A DNA stretch of 64,000 bases from Nymphaea colorata (taxonomy: Eukaryota > Streptophyta > Magnoliopsida > Nymphaeales > Nymphaeaceae), in contig NC_045145.1 of assembly GCF_008831285.2 (NCBI RefSeq), positions 24,550,802 to 24,614,801 of the forward strand, given 5' to 3'. Made by a program: the position numbers and the translations under genes. Below are positions 45,236 through 57,261 of this stretch, in pieces. Numbering within the stretch: the first letter of the stretch is position 1; each line of letters opens with the position of its first letter. The notes beneath the pieces are model-generated. The model saw nothing but the letters and a program-made list of their open reading frames with translations, was not told where the DNA came from and made no database searches.

Positions 45236-47333
45236 TCCCTCAAGGGTGGCAATGACTCCTCCTCCTCCTCCCCCCAACCCAACTTTCTCTTTTTGCTTCT
45301 TTTTTTTTTTTTTTTTTTGATCTAGGGGAGGTGATTGCCTAATGCACTGCATGTGTCAGAAGCTGGAGCATTCGGAAACTTGTCAACAAATATTTTTGTT
45401 TCTTTACTATTGCCAAGTTCAGCCACTTCAGTTTTGATCTTTTGCATTTATTTTTTCATTATGAAATGTCAAAGGTGGTGGTTGGATGATTCAGTTATTT
45501 GGAGGTTGGCCTGATAATTCTCCACTATATATCTCTGCTTAGCTTCGTGTTAACGGGTGCAGTATTTGTTCAGGAGAATTCATCTATCTGGATTGGTGCA
45601 ACATCTCATATTAATTTATTTGTTTGTCTTCAAATCATAACATAATCATTCATATAACAATTTGTTAAAACTGTAAGAACTAATTATTGATTTTTTGTAT
45701 TTTTGTTGTAGTAAAAATTCTCTAGAAGCAACCTCATGTATGTATTCACATCTATTTTGAAGTAATGAATTTGAATGCACATTCATTACTCTGAAAAGTT
45801 AGTTGATATGAAATAAGAAAAAAGTAACACTTCAACTAAAAAAATTGAATGGGATTTATATTTAAGAAATGACTTTTCATTGGGTTCGAATTAGGGTTCA
45901 GTTTTAACTAAATATCCCATCATATTCCGATTCAGGTTTCCTTTTGAATTCAATTTCAAATGAATTACCATATACCCAATTTATACGTTTTGAATATCTT
46001 TGCATTCTTAACATATCATACTGTGGTTTTGGCTCTTGTATTTAAAAGTTGGATTCAGGTGTGGATGTAAATCTAAAATCAAATTTGAAATTTGTATTTA
46101 AATAAAATTTGAATGTGGATACGGCATGGATTTTTCTTGCTTGTATTTAAATCCAAATTCGAATTGGAATTATGAATATCCGATAAATTTGATATGGTAA
46201 CGTGAGATTTTATTTGAATCCAATCCCTTAACATTCATGTGTTACTGCAATTTATTTTTTTTCTTTGTCTCATAAAAAAATTGTTTAGAGTCTCTGGTAC
46301 TGAACCACATCAAGAAAGCTCCGCCAAAAATCCTATTGAAGCTGTCACATAGCTTTGTCGTTCATCAAAAATCCATAAACCTTCTGTTTTATTGTAAGAC
46401 TTTTATTGCAGTTTGGCCAACAAAAGCTTACATGCTCATTCATTATCATGGGAGGAAGTCAGATTCAAGATCGGTACCTTTTATCTGGTCAGGTTCAAGA
46501 CTAATACATAACATACTATTAGTTTTAGACCACTACTTTAGCCACCTTTGTATCCTTCTTCTCTTGATAAACCATTTATTTGTCATTATATTAGTAATCC
46601 CAAAAGATTGAGTTTCCTTTAGAAATGCTCCTTCGACGAGATTGGAGTACAAGAGGAACAGGGGGGAACTTCCTTCATCTACTCTAGAGTAGACGATGCT
46701 TCCTCATTATCTAGGCTTCATCTTATACCTAACGATGGGAGGGGCGTCTTCTCATAATTCCCAAGATTAGATAGGATGTCTTCTTTACTATTTACACATG
46801 CATACAAAGATTTTTTGATAGTTTCAAAAGCATTTAAAACTCTTGAAATTAAAGGCTTTGGAGACTTTGCTTAGACTATTTCTTTATGAGCTTAAGTTTC
46901 TCACTGACCTACAACAAATGTAATGAAGTTGTTATAACATTTAAATTATTTTCCAAACTAGTTAATCCTAATTTCCATCCAGGAAAAAGGATTTAAAAAC
47001 GCAAAATCTCTCTTTTAATCTTTCTATTTCTCTCTCCTATTTTTCTTTCTCTCTCTCTGATTGTCATTCTTTTTAGATCTCTCCCTCTAAAATTTTTCTT
47101 TTCTCTCTCTCTCTCTCACTTCAGTTCTTTCTCTCCCTTTTTTAAAATCTCTTGAATATTTCTCTTCCCTTAGACACTAGTATGAAAAAACTACCAAGGC
47201 AAGTTTTGAAAATGAATACATGATTGAATCCTTCATCTAGTATGACAATGTAGCAAGAGAAGTTTCGAAGACGAAGTACATGACTGAATGTGTCTCTTCC
47301 CTGGCCACTATGTTGTCGTTTGACCCTCTTTGG
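45236..47333. other. Noncoding DNA with decayed MITE and CT-rich block
   Basis: 45840-46210 contains AATCCGATTC-type motifs of the TAGGGATG MITE family without clear ends. 46985-47170 is CT-rich and resembles the tandem block at 52000-52660, including AAAATCTCTCTTTTAAT. No gene is recognised. Confidence 0.5.
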
Positions 47334-47496
47334 CAGTGGCTTAGTCAGATGTGGGCTAAGCTGCTCAGACCAGCTCTTTAAAATTTCTTTATTTTTTACA
47401 TTAGCAAATTTAATATTTTTTTCTTTTATACCCCCTAAAGATATAAATGTTTTTAATAAAGGGTCCCTCCAGCTAATTTTTTTGACTCCACCACTG
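47334..47496. mobile_element. 163-bp hAT-like MITE with 8-bp target duplication
   Basis: The termini are CAGTGGCTTAGTCA and, inverted, CAGTGGTGGAGTCA. The flanks CTCTTTGG (47326-47333) and CTCTTTGA (47497-47504) match at 7 of 8. The interior is AT-rich with no coding capacity. Confidence 0.85.
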
Positions 47497-48250
47497 CTCT
47501 TTGAATGACAAACACAATGGCATTACTTTTATCTAATGATATGGACAAGGCTGTATCCATTCCAATTAAATAGCTTCTTCATCTCATTTAAATAATAGGT
47601 GCTGAAAGAAATGAGGCATGACAGTGTAGAACTTCCAAATGAACAAATTTGCAGATTGGTAGAAATGATACATCTCATATAAGCAATAAAGAAGGCAATA
47701 GGCCGATCTACCTCTCGAGATCTTGTGAGTTTCAATCCATTGACACGTCCAAGACATGATATTTGATGAATGATGCTGAATGAATGAGATGCAGGAATGA
47801 CTTATGTTGATGTTTGTGGAATCACTCGCCTCAAAACTATTCGATTATGTGGTCTACTTTGTCTAGTATATTGTTCGTCAATTTTTGCTTCAAACTTAAA
47901 TTATTGTTATCTATACATGCAATTTTTTTTTTCAGGTCAGTGATGTAATATATTGTAGTCAACTATTTGGAATTGACATGCCATAGCATAGCTAGTTGGA
48001 TTGAGGGGTGCGCTGGTACGTCCTTAGTTCCATTTTTATGGGTGCTACTTCTCTAGACTTTGGAAAGAAAGGAACTTAAATGTGCATAGAAGAAGGTTAA
48101 ATGATCTCATCATTTCCTATATTTGAAACATAGATCATCTGCCAATACCTGTGGCCACTTTAGTTAGAATCAAGTAGTATTATCATGCGCATATCATGGT
48201 GCGTCTTTGACTCCCATTTCCAGTGGTGGAGATAGGCATTTCTGGTTAAG
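47497..48250. other. Noncoding DNA
   Basis: No recognised gene, repeat or element termini. Confidence 0.4.
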
Positions 48251-48700
48251 TAAGGATGTCAATATATTTGATTTGAATCAGATATCCAACCAAACCATTC
48301 TGAAAAACCAGTTATAGAAAAAAAATATAATGGTCAATTAAAAAATCAGATTAGGTTTGGATTTAAGAAATGACATTCTATTGGATTCAGATTCAGATAT
48401 ATGTAAATATTTGATCAGATTAAAATTCAGATCGGATTTAGTTTTAAACAAATATCATACATCTAACACTCTTATATATTGAAAGTCAGCAAAATTTGGT
48501 TCAAAATTCAGATTTGGAAGTGAATGCAAAGTTGGATTCAGATCATATTCAGATTGCAAAATTGGATTTCAGACTTAGATATGACTTTTATTCATTCATG
48601 TTCCAATCAGAATTCAATTATGAACATGTGAATATTTGAAAAAGCAGCTACATATGGTTAAGAGTATATTTTATTCAAATCTGATACGTTGACATCCCTA
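48251..48700. mobile_element. TAGGGATG-family MITE
   Basis: Termini are TAAGGATGTCAATATA and, inverted, TAGGGATGTCAACGTATC. The flanking octamers TGGTTAAG and TGGCTGAT match at 5 of 8. The interior has many GGATTCAGATC-type motifs. It lies 309 bp from another family member. Confidence 0.7.
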
Positions 48701-49008
48701 TGGCTGATGGCATATGACAAGCAAACCTGGGTGGCAGCTCCTATGGCTAGATCCACAATTCAAGTCCACTCCTCATTGAAAAGATGTTGACCCTGCCGGC
48801 AACTGCTCATACAAGCCCACATCTGGCTTATTTTCTGCTCTTTTTGGACATTGATATGCGTAAGAAAGAGCGTACCAGCACCGCTTTGCGATGCTAGCTT
48901 GCCTGTTGCATTCCTTCCAATAGCAAATCTCATGGTAATTCATTTCTCAGGGGCTGCATGTTTGTCTTCTGATCTTTGAGTTGAGTTGGACAATTTATGT
49001 GGATATAG
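48701..49008. other. Noncoding spacer between two MITEs
   Basis: 308 bases with no recognised feature. Confidence 0.4.
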
Positions 49009-49416
49009 TAGGGATGTCAGCAGATCACATTCGAATCAGATATACTTTTAACTGTATCCACTTTTTTGGATACTCATATTTGAAAAACAAAGAAATTTAT
49101 ATCTGAATCCAAATTCAAAATCTGATTTCACAGTTGACTTTTACAGTCATATCTGATTATAAATCTGAATTTTGAACCAAATTTAGCCATTTTTTTAGAA
49201 TTTAAGAGCATTAGATATAGGACATTTCTTTAAAAATAAATCCGATGAATCCGAATATTATAGGATATTATGTATTTCCGAATCCAATCATATGTCATTT
49301 CTTAAATACAAATATGATCTGCCCTATTAACCAGATATTTTCTTTTTTCATATCTGATTTTTTTCGATAGAGTTTTGTCAGATATCTGATCCAAATCGGA
49401 TATACTGACATCTCTA
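49009..49416. mobile_element. TAGGGATG-family MITE with best-preserved ends
   Basis: Termini are TAGGGATGTCAGCAGATC and, inverted, TAGAGATGTCAGTATATC. A 7-base direct repeat, GATATAG (49002-49008) and GATACAG (49417-49423), flanks it with one mismatch. This copy best defines the family. Confidence 0.75.
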
Positions 49417-49564
49417 GATACAGGGTAATTAGCAGCTCAGGTTTCCAGTGGAAGATGGTGGGAGATAGGCTCTGGACTTGTATTAACAAAGAATGATATT
49501 TACAACAGCCAAAAATGGGGATGCATAGCATGTAGACCATTGTGAAAACTTAGCTACTGTCTCC

Positions 49565-49741
49565 CAGTGGCAGAGCTACATTATTGCTAGTGTGGGAACT
49601 TGCCCACACCAACCCAAAAAAAATAAACTATTTACATACAAAAACTTCATTAATTTTAATTTTTTACATATCAGTGCCCCTTAAGATTTGAATCTTACAC
49701 TTGACGTGCCCCTCAACCAGAAATTTCTGGCTCTACCACTG
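49565..49741. mobile_element. 177-bp MITE with CAGTGG termini
   Basis: Termini are CAGTGGCAGAGCTA and, inverted, CAGTGGTAGAGCCA, resembling hAT Tip100-like ends. No clear target duplication is seen. It shares its outer CAGTGG with the element at 47334. Confidence 0.65.
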
Positions 49742-50199
49742 GCTGCAACCATAAAGACATGTAATGAGATTTTAGGAAATGAAGAGTGGACATGTACCCC
49801 TTGGCTCATATGGGGCTTCCCATAGTTTTAACTTGCTAAATTCATCAAACAAAATAAGAAAAATGGTAAAAAAGTTTCGTGTTTCCCCTGTTTGGGAGAG
49901 CAGAATGAGTATTAGAAGTCATTTTTTACAAAAAAGTCCCCATAAAGTCCAAATCTGCTTTTGGTGCCTTGGAAAAGGTGCCCACATTATGCATCAATTC
50001 TCATATCAGTGCCTCCCTTTTGCAGTACAGGGAGTTGACACAATGGGGATTCGAAACAGAAACTATCGGTCTACCCGCCCCCACCCACCTAATACACCAA
50101 CCCCCTTGGGGATGTAGTTCCCCTTTGTTGAGCCTATGTACTCTTGCGGAAGCAAGGCTAAATGTCTTGCATTGTGATACTAAGATTTGCGCATGTAAT
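49742..50199. other. Noncoding DNA
   Basis: Open frames of up to 112 codons have no domain signature. Nothing else is recognised. Confidence 0.35.
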
Positions 50200-50380
50200 A
50201 CCTTTTGGTCAGACACCAATACTTGAATTGGAGCTTGTGAACCCTATAAACTAAAGCTCATTTCTCATGGATATGGAAAAGCTGCCGTTTGGGCATGAGA
50301 AGAGGTTTGTTACTTAATCTAGCGGTGTTTGGGTAATGGTAAGAAGGTGAAAATTTGGTATAAGTATTGGGGATAGGGGA
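50200..50380 (+). pseudogene. Short LINE fragment (third copy)
   Basis: This segment matches 39530-39690 of LINE copy 1 and 58240-58400 of copy 2, with shared CAGACACCAATACTTGAAT, GATATGGAAAAGCTGCC and GTTACTTAAT. Homology stops on both sides, so it is an isolated fragment. Confidence 0.75.
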
Positions 50381-51206
50381 TTGTAGAATATGGATGGGAA
50401 GAAAGGCAAAGCAAGAACTGATGATAAAGACGAGGCTGCTGCTGAGAATTATAGTTGACTTGTAGACTTAGGCACTCCCCTCATAAAAATCAAGTTGAGT
50501 GAGTGGGTCCGTTTAATTAGCTCCACCACCACGTGATTTTCTTGCCAGTGGTGGAGGATGGATCCAACCGTTGTTTTGGGTAATCAGCATTTTTTGATCA
50601 TTTTATGGTGAGTTTACAACAAAATATCAAAGACTTCTAGCTGCAAACATCTTGATTTTCCTTAATTTTGATCAATTTCTTATCTGGTTAAATTGTCAAC
50701 TTGATTTAGGACCCATTTAGAACTAATTTCAGAAGTTTAGAGTCAAGCACAGCCCAAATCTAGACATATTTTGTAATTCAAATCCACATTCAGACAGGGA
50801 TTCAGTCCAAAAAATTATACACAGATTGAAAACAAGACCCAGACCCATATCTGGATCCAAATCCAGCTGTAAATCGAAATCAGATCCCTAGACCCATATT
50901 TGGATCCAAATGCCACCTCTAGATTGCAAAAGAGCCCTCTCTCCATATCTATATACACCTAGTCTAGATTGAAGAATCTTGGGCTCATATTTGATCCAAT
51001 CCAAGGTCTATGGAAAAAATGGATCCATAGATCCATATCTGGACCCAAATTTAAGATCCAAATACAAAATTGAGCCTTAATCTGAATCCAAATCTCAGCT
51101 TTGATCGAAAATTGTGCCAAATTCAGATCGAAAACTAAGCATTAGATCCAAAAATATAGTATATCCAATAACCGATCCAAGATCAAAATAGATCAAAATA
51201 GATATA

Positions 51207-51210
<4 letters not shown>
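50381..51210. other. Noncoding DNA rich in GATCCAAAT-type motifs
   Basis: 50740-51130 has many imperfect repeats of TGGATCCAAAT and AGACCCATAT, a decayed short-period array. No gene is recognised. Confidence 0.5.

Positions 51211-51258
<48 letters not shown>
51211..51258. repeat. (TA)n microsatellite
   Basis: Uninterrupted TA dinucleotides at the edge of the GATCCAAAT-rich region. Confidence 0.95.
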
Positions 51259-51260
<2 letters not shown>

Positions 51261-51286
51261 AAATTCAATGAACAAACCATAACCTA

Positions 51287-51577
51287 GATCCAACCCAAAT
51301 TTTTGATCCAAATATAAAAAACCAAGCCCGAGAACCAACCTCTAGAATCATATTTCAAGTTGGATCCCCAAGCATGCACACAAACTCCCCTCACCTTCAG
51401 TCTCAATTTCGCTTTATAAAATCTAAAACTGGATCCAACCCAAATTTTTGATCCAAATATAAAAAACCAAGCCAGAGAACCAACCTCTAGAATCATATTT
51501 CAAGTTGGATCCCCAAGCACGCACACAAACTCCCCTCACCTTCGGTCTCAATTTCGCTTTATAAAATCTAAAACTGG
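51287..51577. repeat. Two-copy tandem repeat of 145 bp
   Basis: 51287-51431 and 51432-51577 are nearly identical, starting GATCCAACCCAAATTTTTG and ending AAATCTAAAACTG. Only a few single-base differences are seen, so the duplication is fairly young. Confidence 0.92.
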
Positions 51578-52104
51578 ACTAAAAACACAAATCCAATCCG
51601 TAATTCGGGCATTTGACATTGACCTGGACCCTTCCAGGTTTGGGAAAAATTGATTCAGATTCAAGCGGACCCAAAATTGTCAAAACCGGAGCCAAATTCA
51701 TTTTACAAAAAGGTCATTTTGCCCTTAGAAAAATATGAAATTTTCAATTTTTTTTTTTAAATTTTAACCATGCTGCTGGGACTCGTGTGGGGCCTACCTA
51801 GTGTGGCAGGACCAAATACCCCCCTCATTTGACTCAATCAAATTCAAGCCAATGAGGAGGCATTTAACTCCCCCAGGCCAGATTCGGCAGTAACCAGCAT
51901 GCTACTGGGAGAGAGTGTTCGGTGTCTAGCAGAATGCTCTCGCCAAGAGGCCCCTACCATGCTCAGCACAGAAGGGCACTAGGAGGCCTAACTTGTTAAG
52001 CCTAGTTTCCATCCATGAAAGAGAATTTTGAACTTAAAATCTCTCTTTTAATTTTTCTATTTCTCTCCCAGGTTTCTCTCTCTTTGATTTCTCTCACTCT
52101 CGTT
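51578..52104. other. Noncoding DNA
   Basis: No gene recognised. 52000-52104 begins the CT-rich sequence. Confidence 0.4.
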
Positions 52105-52662
52105 TTAGCTCTCTCTTTCTCTATCTCTTTCTAAAAATTCTCTTTTTTCTCTCTCTCCCTTTTTTAAAATCTATTTCTCTCTCTTTCTTTTATTACTTCT
52201 CTTTTAATCTCTCTTTTTCTCTTTTTTCTTTTATCTTTCTGTCTTCGATTTCTCTCTCTCTCTCCTCCCCTGCCTTTACCAAGTGATGTGTAGCCCAATA
52301 GTAGGGTTAGGTGGCGCACTATAGCCACGGTTTCAATTTGATTCATGGAGGGTCTTGTCCTGAAGGTATTGAGGAGTAGTCTTAGCTCTCTCTTTCTCTA
52401 TCTCTTTCTAAAATTCTCTTTTTTTCTCTGTCTTCAGTTCTCTCTCTCCCTTTTTCAAATCTCTTTCTCTCTCTTTCTTTTATTACTTCTCTTTTAATCT
52501 CTCTTTTTCTCTTTTTTCTTTTATCTTTCTATCTTCCATTTCTCTCTCTCTCTCTCTCCCCTCCCCGCCTTTACCAAGTGATGTGTAGCCCAACAGTCGG
52601 GTTAGGTGGCGCGCTATAACCACGGCTTCAGTTTCATTCTTGGAGGGTCTTATCCTGAAGGT
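52105..52662. repeat. Two-copy CT-rich tandem repeat of about 277 bp
   Basis: Units start with TTAGCTCTCTCTTTCTCT at 52105 and 52382 and end with GGAGGGTCTTRTCCTGAAGG. Each holds a CT-rich half and a non-repetitive half containing CCAAGTGATGTGTAGCCC. Confidence 0.9.
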
Positions 52663-52757
52663 AGACCGTTCTTGTCCACCCTCTCTCTCCTCTATCTCCC
52701 CTCCCTTTAGACTTCTCTCAACCTCTCTTTATATATATATAAATAAATAAATAAATA

Positions 52758-52788
<31 letters not shown>

Positions 52789-53611
52789 GTCCCATCTTGC
52801 TTCACCCAAAATCTGTCAACTTCACCAAGGCCAATATTAAGGTGCAGTACCCATGATGGTTATCAGACTACACTTGACTTGATAGGAAACCCATTTTTTA
52901 TTTTATATGTATGTTGTGGTATGAATGACTTATCTAATTTTCTTTTCAAGCATAGAGAACTCTTTTTTTTTTCATTTAACATGCATATTCACTATGCATT
53001 TATAGGATTCATGGATACCCATAGCCACTCCTTTAAAAAACCTAAGCAAAATAAGATCGAGCCCTAATAATGTGGTAACTGAGTTAGGCTAAAACCTTGA
53101 GATTAATGTGTTCTGGAAGATAGCTACTAACTTTCTTTATGCTACAAATGATCATTCAATAAAAAATTTTATAAAATTTTATTAAAGCTCTTTTTCAAAA
53201 ACTGACTTGATTTTTTATTTCAAATGATTTTTCCAAATCAAACGATTCATTAGTTAAGATTATTTCTTCTAAAACATATCTCCTACCATTTTATAAAAGA
53301 ATTTATAGAACTCTCTATTCCAATGCCTCACAAACAGTTTTCTTATTTTAAGGATTGACTCTTACGTCATTTTTTGCTTATAAATTAAATGTCTAAAACA
53401 ATTTAAAATAATTACCATGCACCACACTGCATTTAAGTGGATAATAATGCTTAAATGAATGTGGAAATGCACCAAGAATGAACAATGCACCAGAAAAACT
53501 AAGCCTCGTACTGATGGCCGGTGGACCCTTTTCCACTTTGCAAAACAAATTCCCATTGGTGAACCAAAAGAAATTTTGGGATGCAAAATATGTGGCACTA
53601 GTGGTGAGAAT
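52663..53611. other. Noncoding DNA with TA/AAAT tract
   Basis: 52733-52788 is a TA tract with an internal AAAT array. Near 53500-53640 one plus frame reads TDGRWTLFHFAKQIP and then GCKICGTSGENFLHHK, a possible zinc-finger remnant, too short to assign. Confidence 0.4.
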
Positions 53612-54714
53612 TTTCTTCATCACAAATGAGCTTGTAAGGTAGGTAAATGCAACACATATGATATTGATTTTTAATTTCATGTCATTATGGATATAAAAGT
53701 CTTGACCTACATCATTCTACAATTTGATCTATAAACTAGTTGCTAAGTTGATGGCTGAGAGAATGAAGATTGTTTTAGCACAATTATTGGCTCAGAACAA
53801 GGGCATCTGATCTGTCCAGTAGATTTATTCACCAACCATGCAACTTGCACTTGAAGCGGTCAACACCTTGGATAAGGGCATATAGAACAATTTTTTCTCC
53901 TCAAATTAGATATTACAAAAGCTTATGGCAAAGTGAGATGGTCTTTCCTGTACTTTGGTCTTTCTTTTTTGGGATCCTGTGAAGATTGGGTGAAGAAAAT
54001 TATTACTTATGTTTCTACTGCTTCCTTAGTTATCACCTTTAAGAAGGGAGGGAACCACTTTTTGTTGCCATGGAGGCCGATGACAAATGCACCCTCTCTG
54101 TCCACTTTTGTGTACTATTGTTGTGTTGTGGAAGTTTTATCTGAAAACCTCCAATGGTGAGTTTTACAGGGCAGGAAGCCCCTAAAATGACTTTCTTAAT
54201 TTACTTCTTACTTGGGGCGCTTCTTCTCTGCAAATGACATCCTTTTATTTTTTTGGGCTGCTGTGAAAATCCACTTCTTGATTAAACCAAGTTTTACCTA
54301 ATTACACTTCCAAAGCGGGTTTGACTATAAATTCATTTCATTTTTTATTCATTGTAATGTTCTTGACAACATAATGGTCATTGCAAACCGATTTCATTGA
54401 CAGTTGTCTAAACTTCTCCTAACTTATTTGGGTTCCATTATTTGTTGGTATGCTCACCCCTGGCTTATGTGAGAAGCTTTGTAGAAGGGTGAACCATCCA
54501 TTTACTTATACGAGAAACATGTTCTGTAGCAAGTGGTGGGTGATTGGGTAAGAGCATTTAGACTTCCACTTATTGTACTGAACTTTGTAGAGAAGAAATT
54601 GTCATTTTATTTGGGGGCATTCTCATCATATTAGGAAACATCACTTACTTAGTTGGAAGTCCGCTTGCTCCGATACAAGAAGGTGGTCTTGGCCTTCTTG
54701 ACGTCACCAAATCC
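53612..54714 (+). pseudogene. LINE relic, copy 2, part 1
   Basis: Collinear with 38426-39519 from TCATCACAAATGAGCTTGTA onward. It shows the same reverse transcriptase remnants (KAYGKVRW, GNHFLLPWR) and the same downstream HIRKHHLLSWKS region. It is interrupted at 54714 by the 3.5-kb insertion. Confidence 0.88.
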
Positions 54715-55436
54715 TGTTCACATCCCCAATTTTTTTTTGGTTTTGGAGTGCTCCAGAAAAATGAGTTTTGTTTCGAAAATGAGAAAGAAAAGAACTCGCC
54801 CGTCAGTACAAGGATCGATCATTCCCAGTGCCTTTACTGTGGGTAATCAATCCAAGGGCTATGTTTATTATTGATGCACTTCATTTTGGCTGAAACATAT
54901 TTTCTATATGCGGAGTAGAAAAATACTAAAGTTTAATGTTTCAAACTTTTGAAAAGGATCTTAAAAAATTGCTTGAGAATGTGAAACATTTTGAGGAAAA
55001 CTATAGTTGGAAAATCTTTGTAAATATCATTTGGAAGGCTTGGGAAATCATTTTGAAGTCATTTTAGTGTTCTCTTAAGACTTTAAGTAGGTTTGACATT
55101 TTGCTCTAATTCGATTACCACCGAGTTAGAGCTCCATCTCATCTTGCTTAAGTTCATTTAGAGATGTGATTGTGCTCATTTGTGATATTGAATGGAAGTG
55201 AATGCATGGAGGCATTGATCTTAAGATGATAGAAAGAAAAATGACTCATTCCTACCACAACATTCATCTAAGCCATTCCTACCATAACATACATCTAAGA
55301 TTTTTGTTTTCATAGTTATTAGTTTTTGAAAATGGATTGAGGTTGTAGACCATCAAGAATGAATCCAACATTGGGTCATTACTTGAGTTGTGGCCTTAGT
55401 GAAGAGAGAGATTTTAAAGGAAAAGAATAGAGAAAT

Positions 55437-55563
55437 ATATATATACATATGCATGTATATATATATATATAAATATAATATATATATATATATATATATA
55501 ATTTGAAGATGGAGGCATTGGACTTGAAAAGAGAAAAAGATTCTAGAAAGAAAAAGTAGGAGA

Positions 55564-55614
<51 letters not shown>
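55437..55614. repeat. TA microsatellites inside the solo LTR
   Basis: Two TA tracts (about 55437-55500 and 55568-55614) flank a short unique segment. Confidence 0.95.
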
Positions 55615-55617
<3 letters not shown>

Positions 55618-56208
55618 TTCATATTGATACGAAAATTTGTAAAATGAAATATGTAAACATAGAGAGAGAATGATAAAAATCATCATGTGCATACACATGT
55701 ATGTAACATGTATATACATGTATATCTTCATGAGATTAAAGATAAATTAAAACATCCGACTTCAAGTTTGATGTAGGCCGGAGGGGAGCTTGGACTCATG
55801 CAAGAGTCTAAGCTAAGTCTCCAAAGCCATATTAGAAAGGATTCTTTTGAAAATATTTTGGAAAACGTAAACATAAAACATAGTTGTTTCATTGGTTGCA
55901 AGGGAATATGTTTCTTCCACCATTGGGTATGGAAGAAACTCAAACCACACAATAGGGCACTCACTAGGGTTCCTAATCGGTCGATTTAAAGGAAACTTAC
56001 ATGAAATGATATGAAAATGCACTTTCACATGTACAAATTCGTGAAGGTTCTTCTCGGTTGGACAAGCCCCAACCTCAAAATTAATCAACACAATAATAAA
56101 GAGAGAATCACAAACCGCACTCTCATTCTTATCGTGCATTCACATATAAATGGAAAATTAAGCAAGCATGCACTGATAGTATATAGACAATATTCAAGGA
56201 AGGAAAGC

Positions 56209-56243
<35 letters not shown>

Positions 56244-56279
56244 CATGACGGAGGGAGATAGAACATGAGGTAACTATGA

Positions 56280-56985
56280 AATGATATACCATTTTATCTT
56301 TCCATGCTTCCGGTGCACTCAAGTATAGCATCTTGTCTCTAAAATAGAGATTGAGTGCTATCTCCTTTGGCCATGTGGAGATGAAGATGAGAAGAAAATG
56401 AAGACAATGTCATATTTAATAGAAAATATGATTTAAGCATGAAATGAAAGACCATCTCATCTTTCCATGCTCTCTGTGCACTCGAGCATAGCCGCTTGTC
56501 TCTAAAATAGAAATTGAGTGCTATCTCCTTTGACCATGGGGAGATGAAGATGAAAAGAACATCAAAAATGAAAGACAATGCCATATTTAATAAAATAGAA
56601 AGCATGATTTAAGCTTGAATTGAAAGATCATCTCATCTTTCATGTTCCCGGTGCACTCGAGCATAGCCTCTTGTCTCTAAAATGGAGATTGAGTGTTATC
56701 TCCTTTATCCATGAGGAGATGAAGATGAGAAGAAAATAAAGATAACAACAACCAAACTATATTCAAGAAAAAGAAATAGCAATAATAACAAGCACATATT
56801 AATAAAGAGAAAGAACAACAACAACAACACTATAATCAAGGAAAGAAAGAACATGATTTAATCATGAAATAAAAGATCATCTCATCTTCTTATGCTCCCG
56901 GTGCACTCGAGCATAGCCTCTTGACTCTAAAATAGAGAGTGAGAGCTATCTCCTTTGGCAATGGGGATAGGAGGGAGAGAGGAAA
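56280..56985. repeat. Four-copy tandem repeat inside the solo LTR
   Basis: Copies near 56280, 56449, 56629 and 56877 share ATCTCATCTTTCCATGCT, GGTGCACTCGAGCATAGC, CTTGTCTCTAAAAT and TGCTATCTCCTTTGG. Spacing varies from about 170 to 250 bp because the linkers differ. Confidence 0.88.
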
Positions 56986-57253
56986 ATGAAGAAAGAAAGA
57001 GGTGAGATTGATTACATACCTCTAGTGAGAATAGCTTTTGGAAAAATGAATACCTTAGCTTGGAGATCCCCTTGAGTGAAGCTCCAAGATGATGGCCCCC
57101 AAGAGGGTTGTGACTTGATGAAGCTAGCGCCCAAGTTAGAGAGAAATGGAAAGAGGAAGAGGGAGAGAGAGAAATCTCAAGAGAAACTCTAAGTCTTCAA
57201 GTGAGAATACACTATAGTTTATCCCAAGGACCAACTCTTGCCCAAGAGGGGGG

Positions 57254-57261
57254 TATTTATA
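57254..57261 (+). promoter_or_regulatory. Candidate LTR TATA box
   Basis: TATTTATA follows CCCAAGAGGGGGG, a common arrangement in plant LTR promoters. It would give a long U3 of about 2.5 kb and an R-U5 of about 0.95 kb. Confidence 0.45.
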
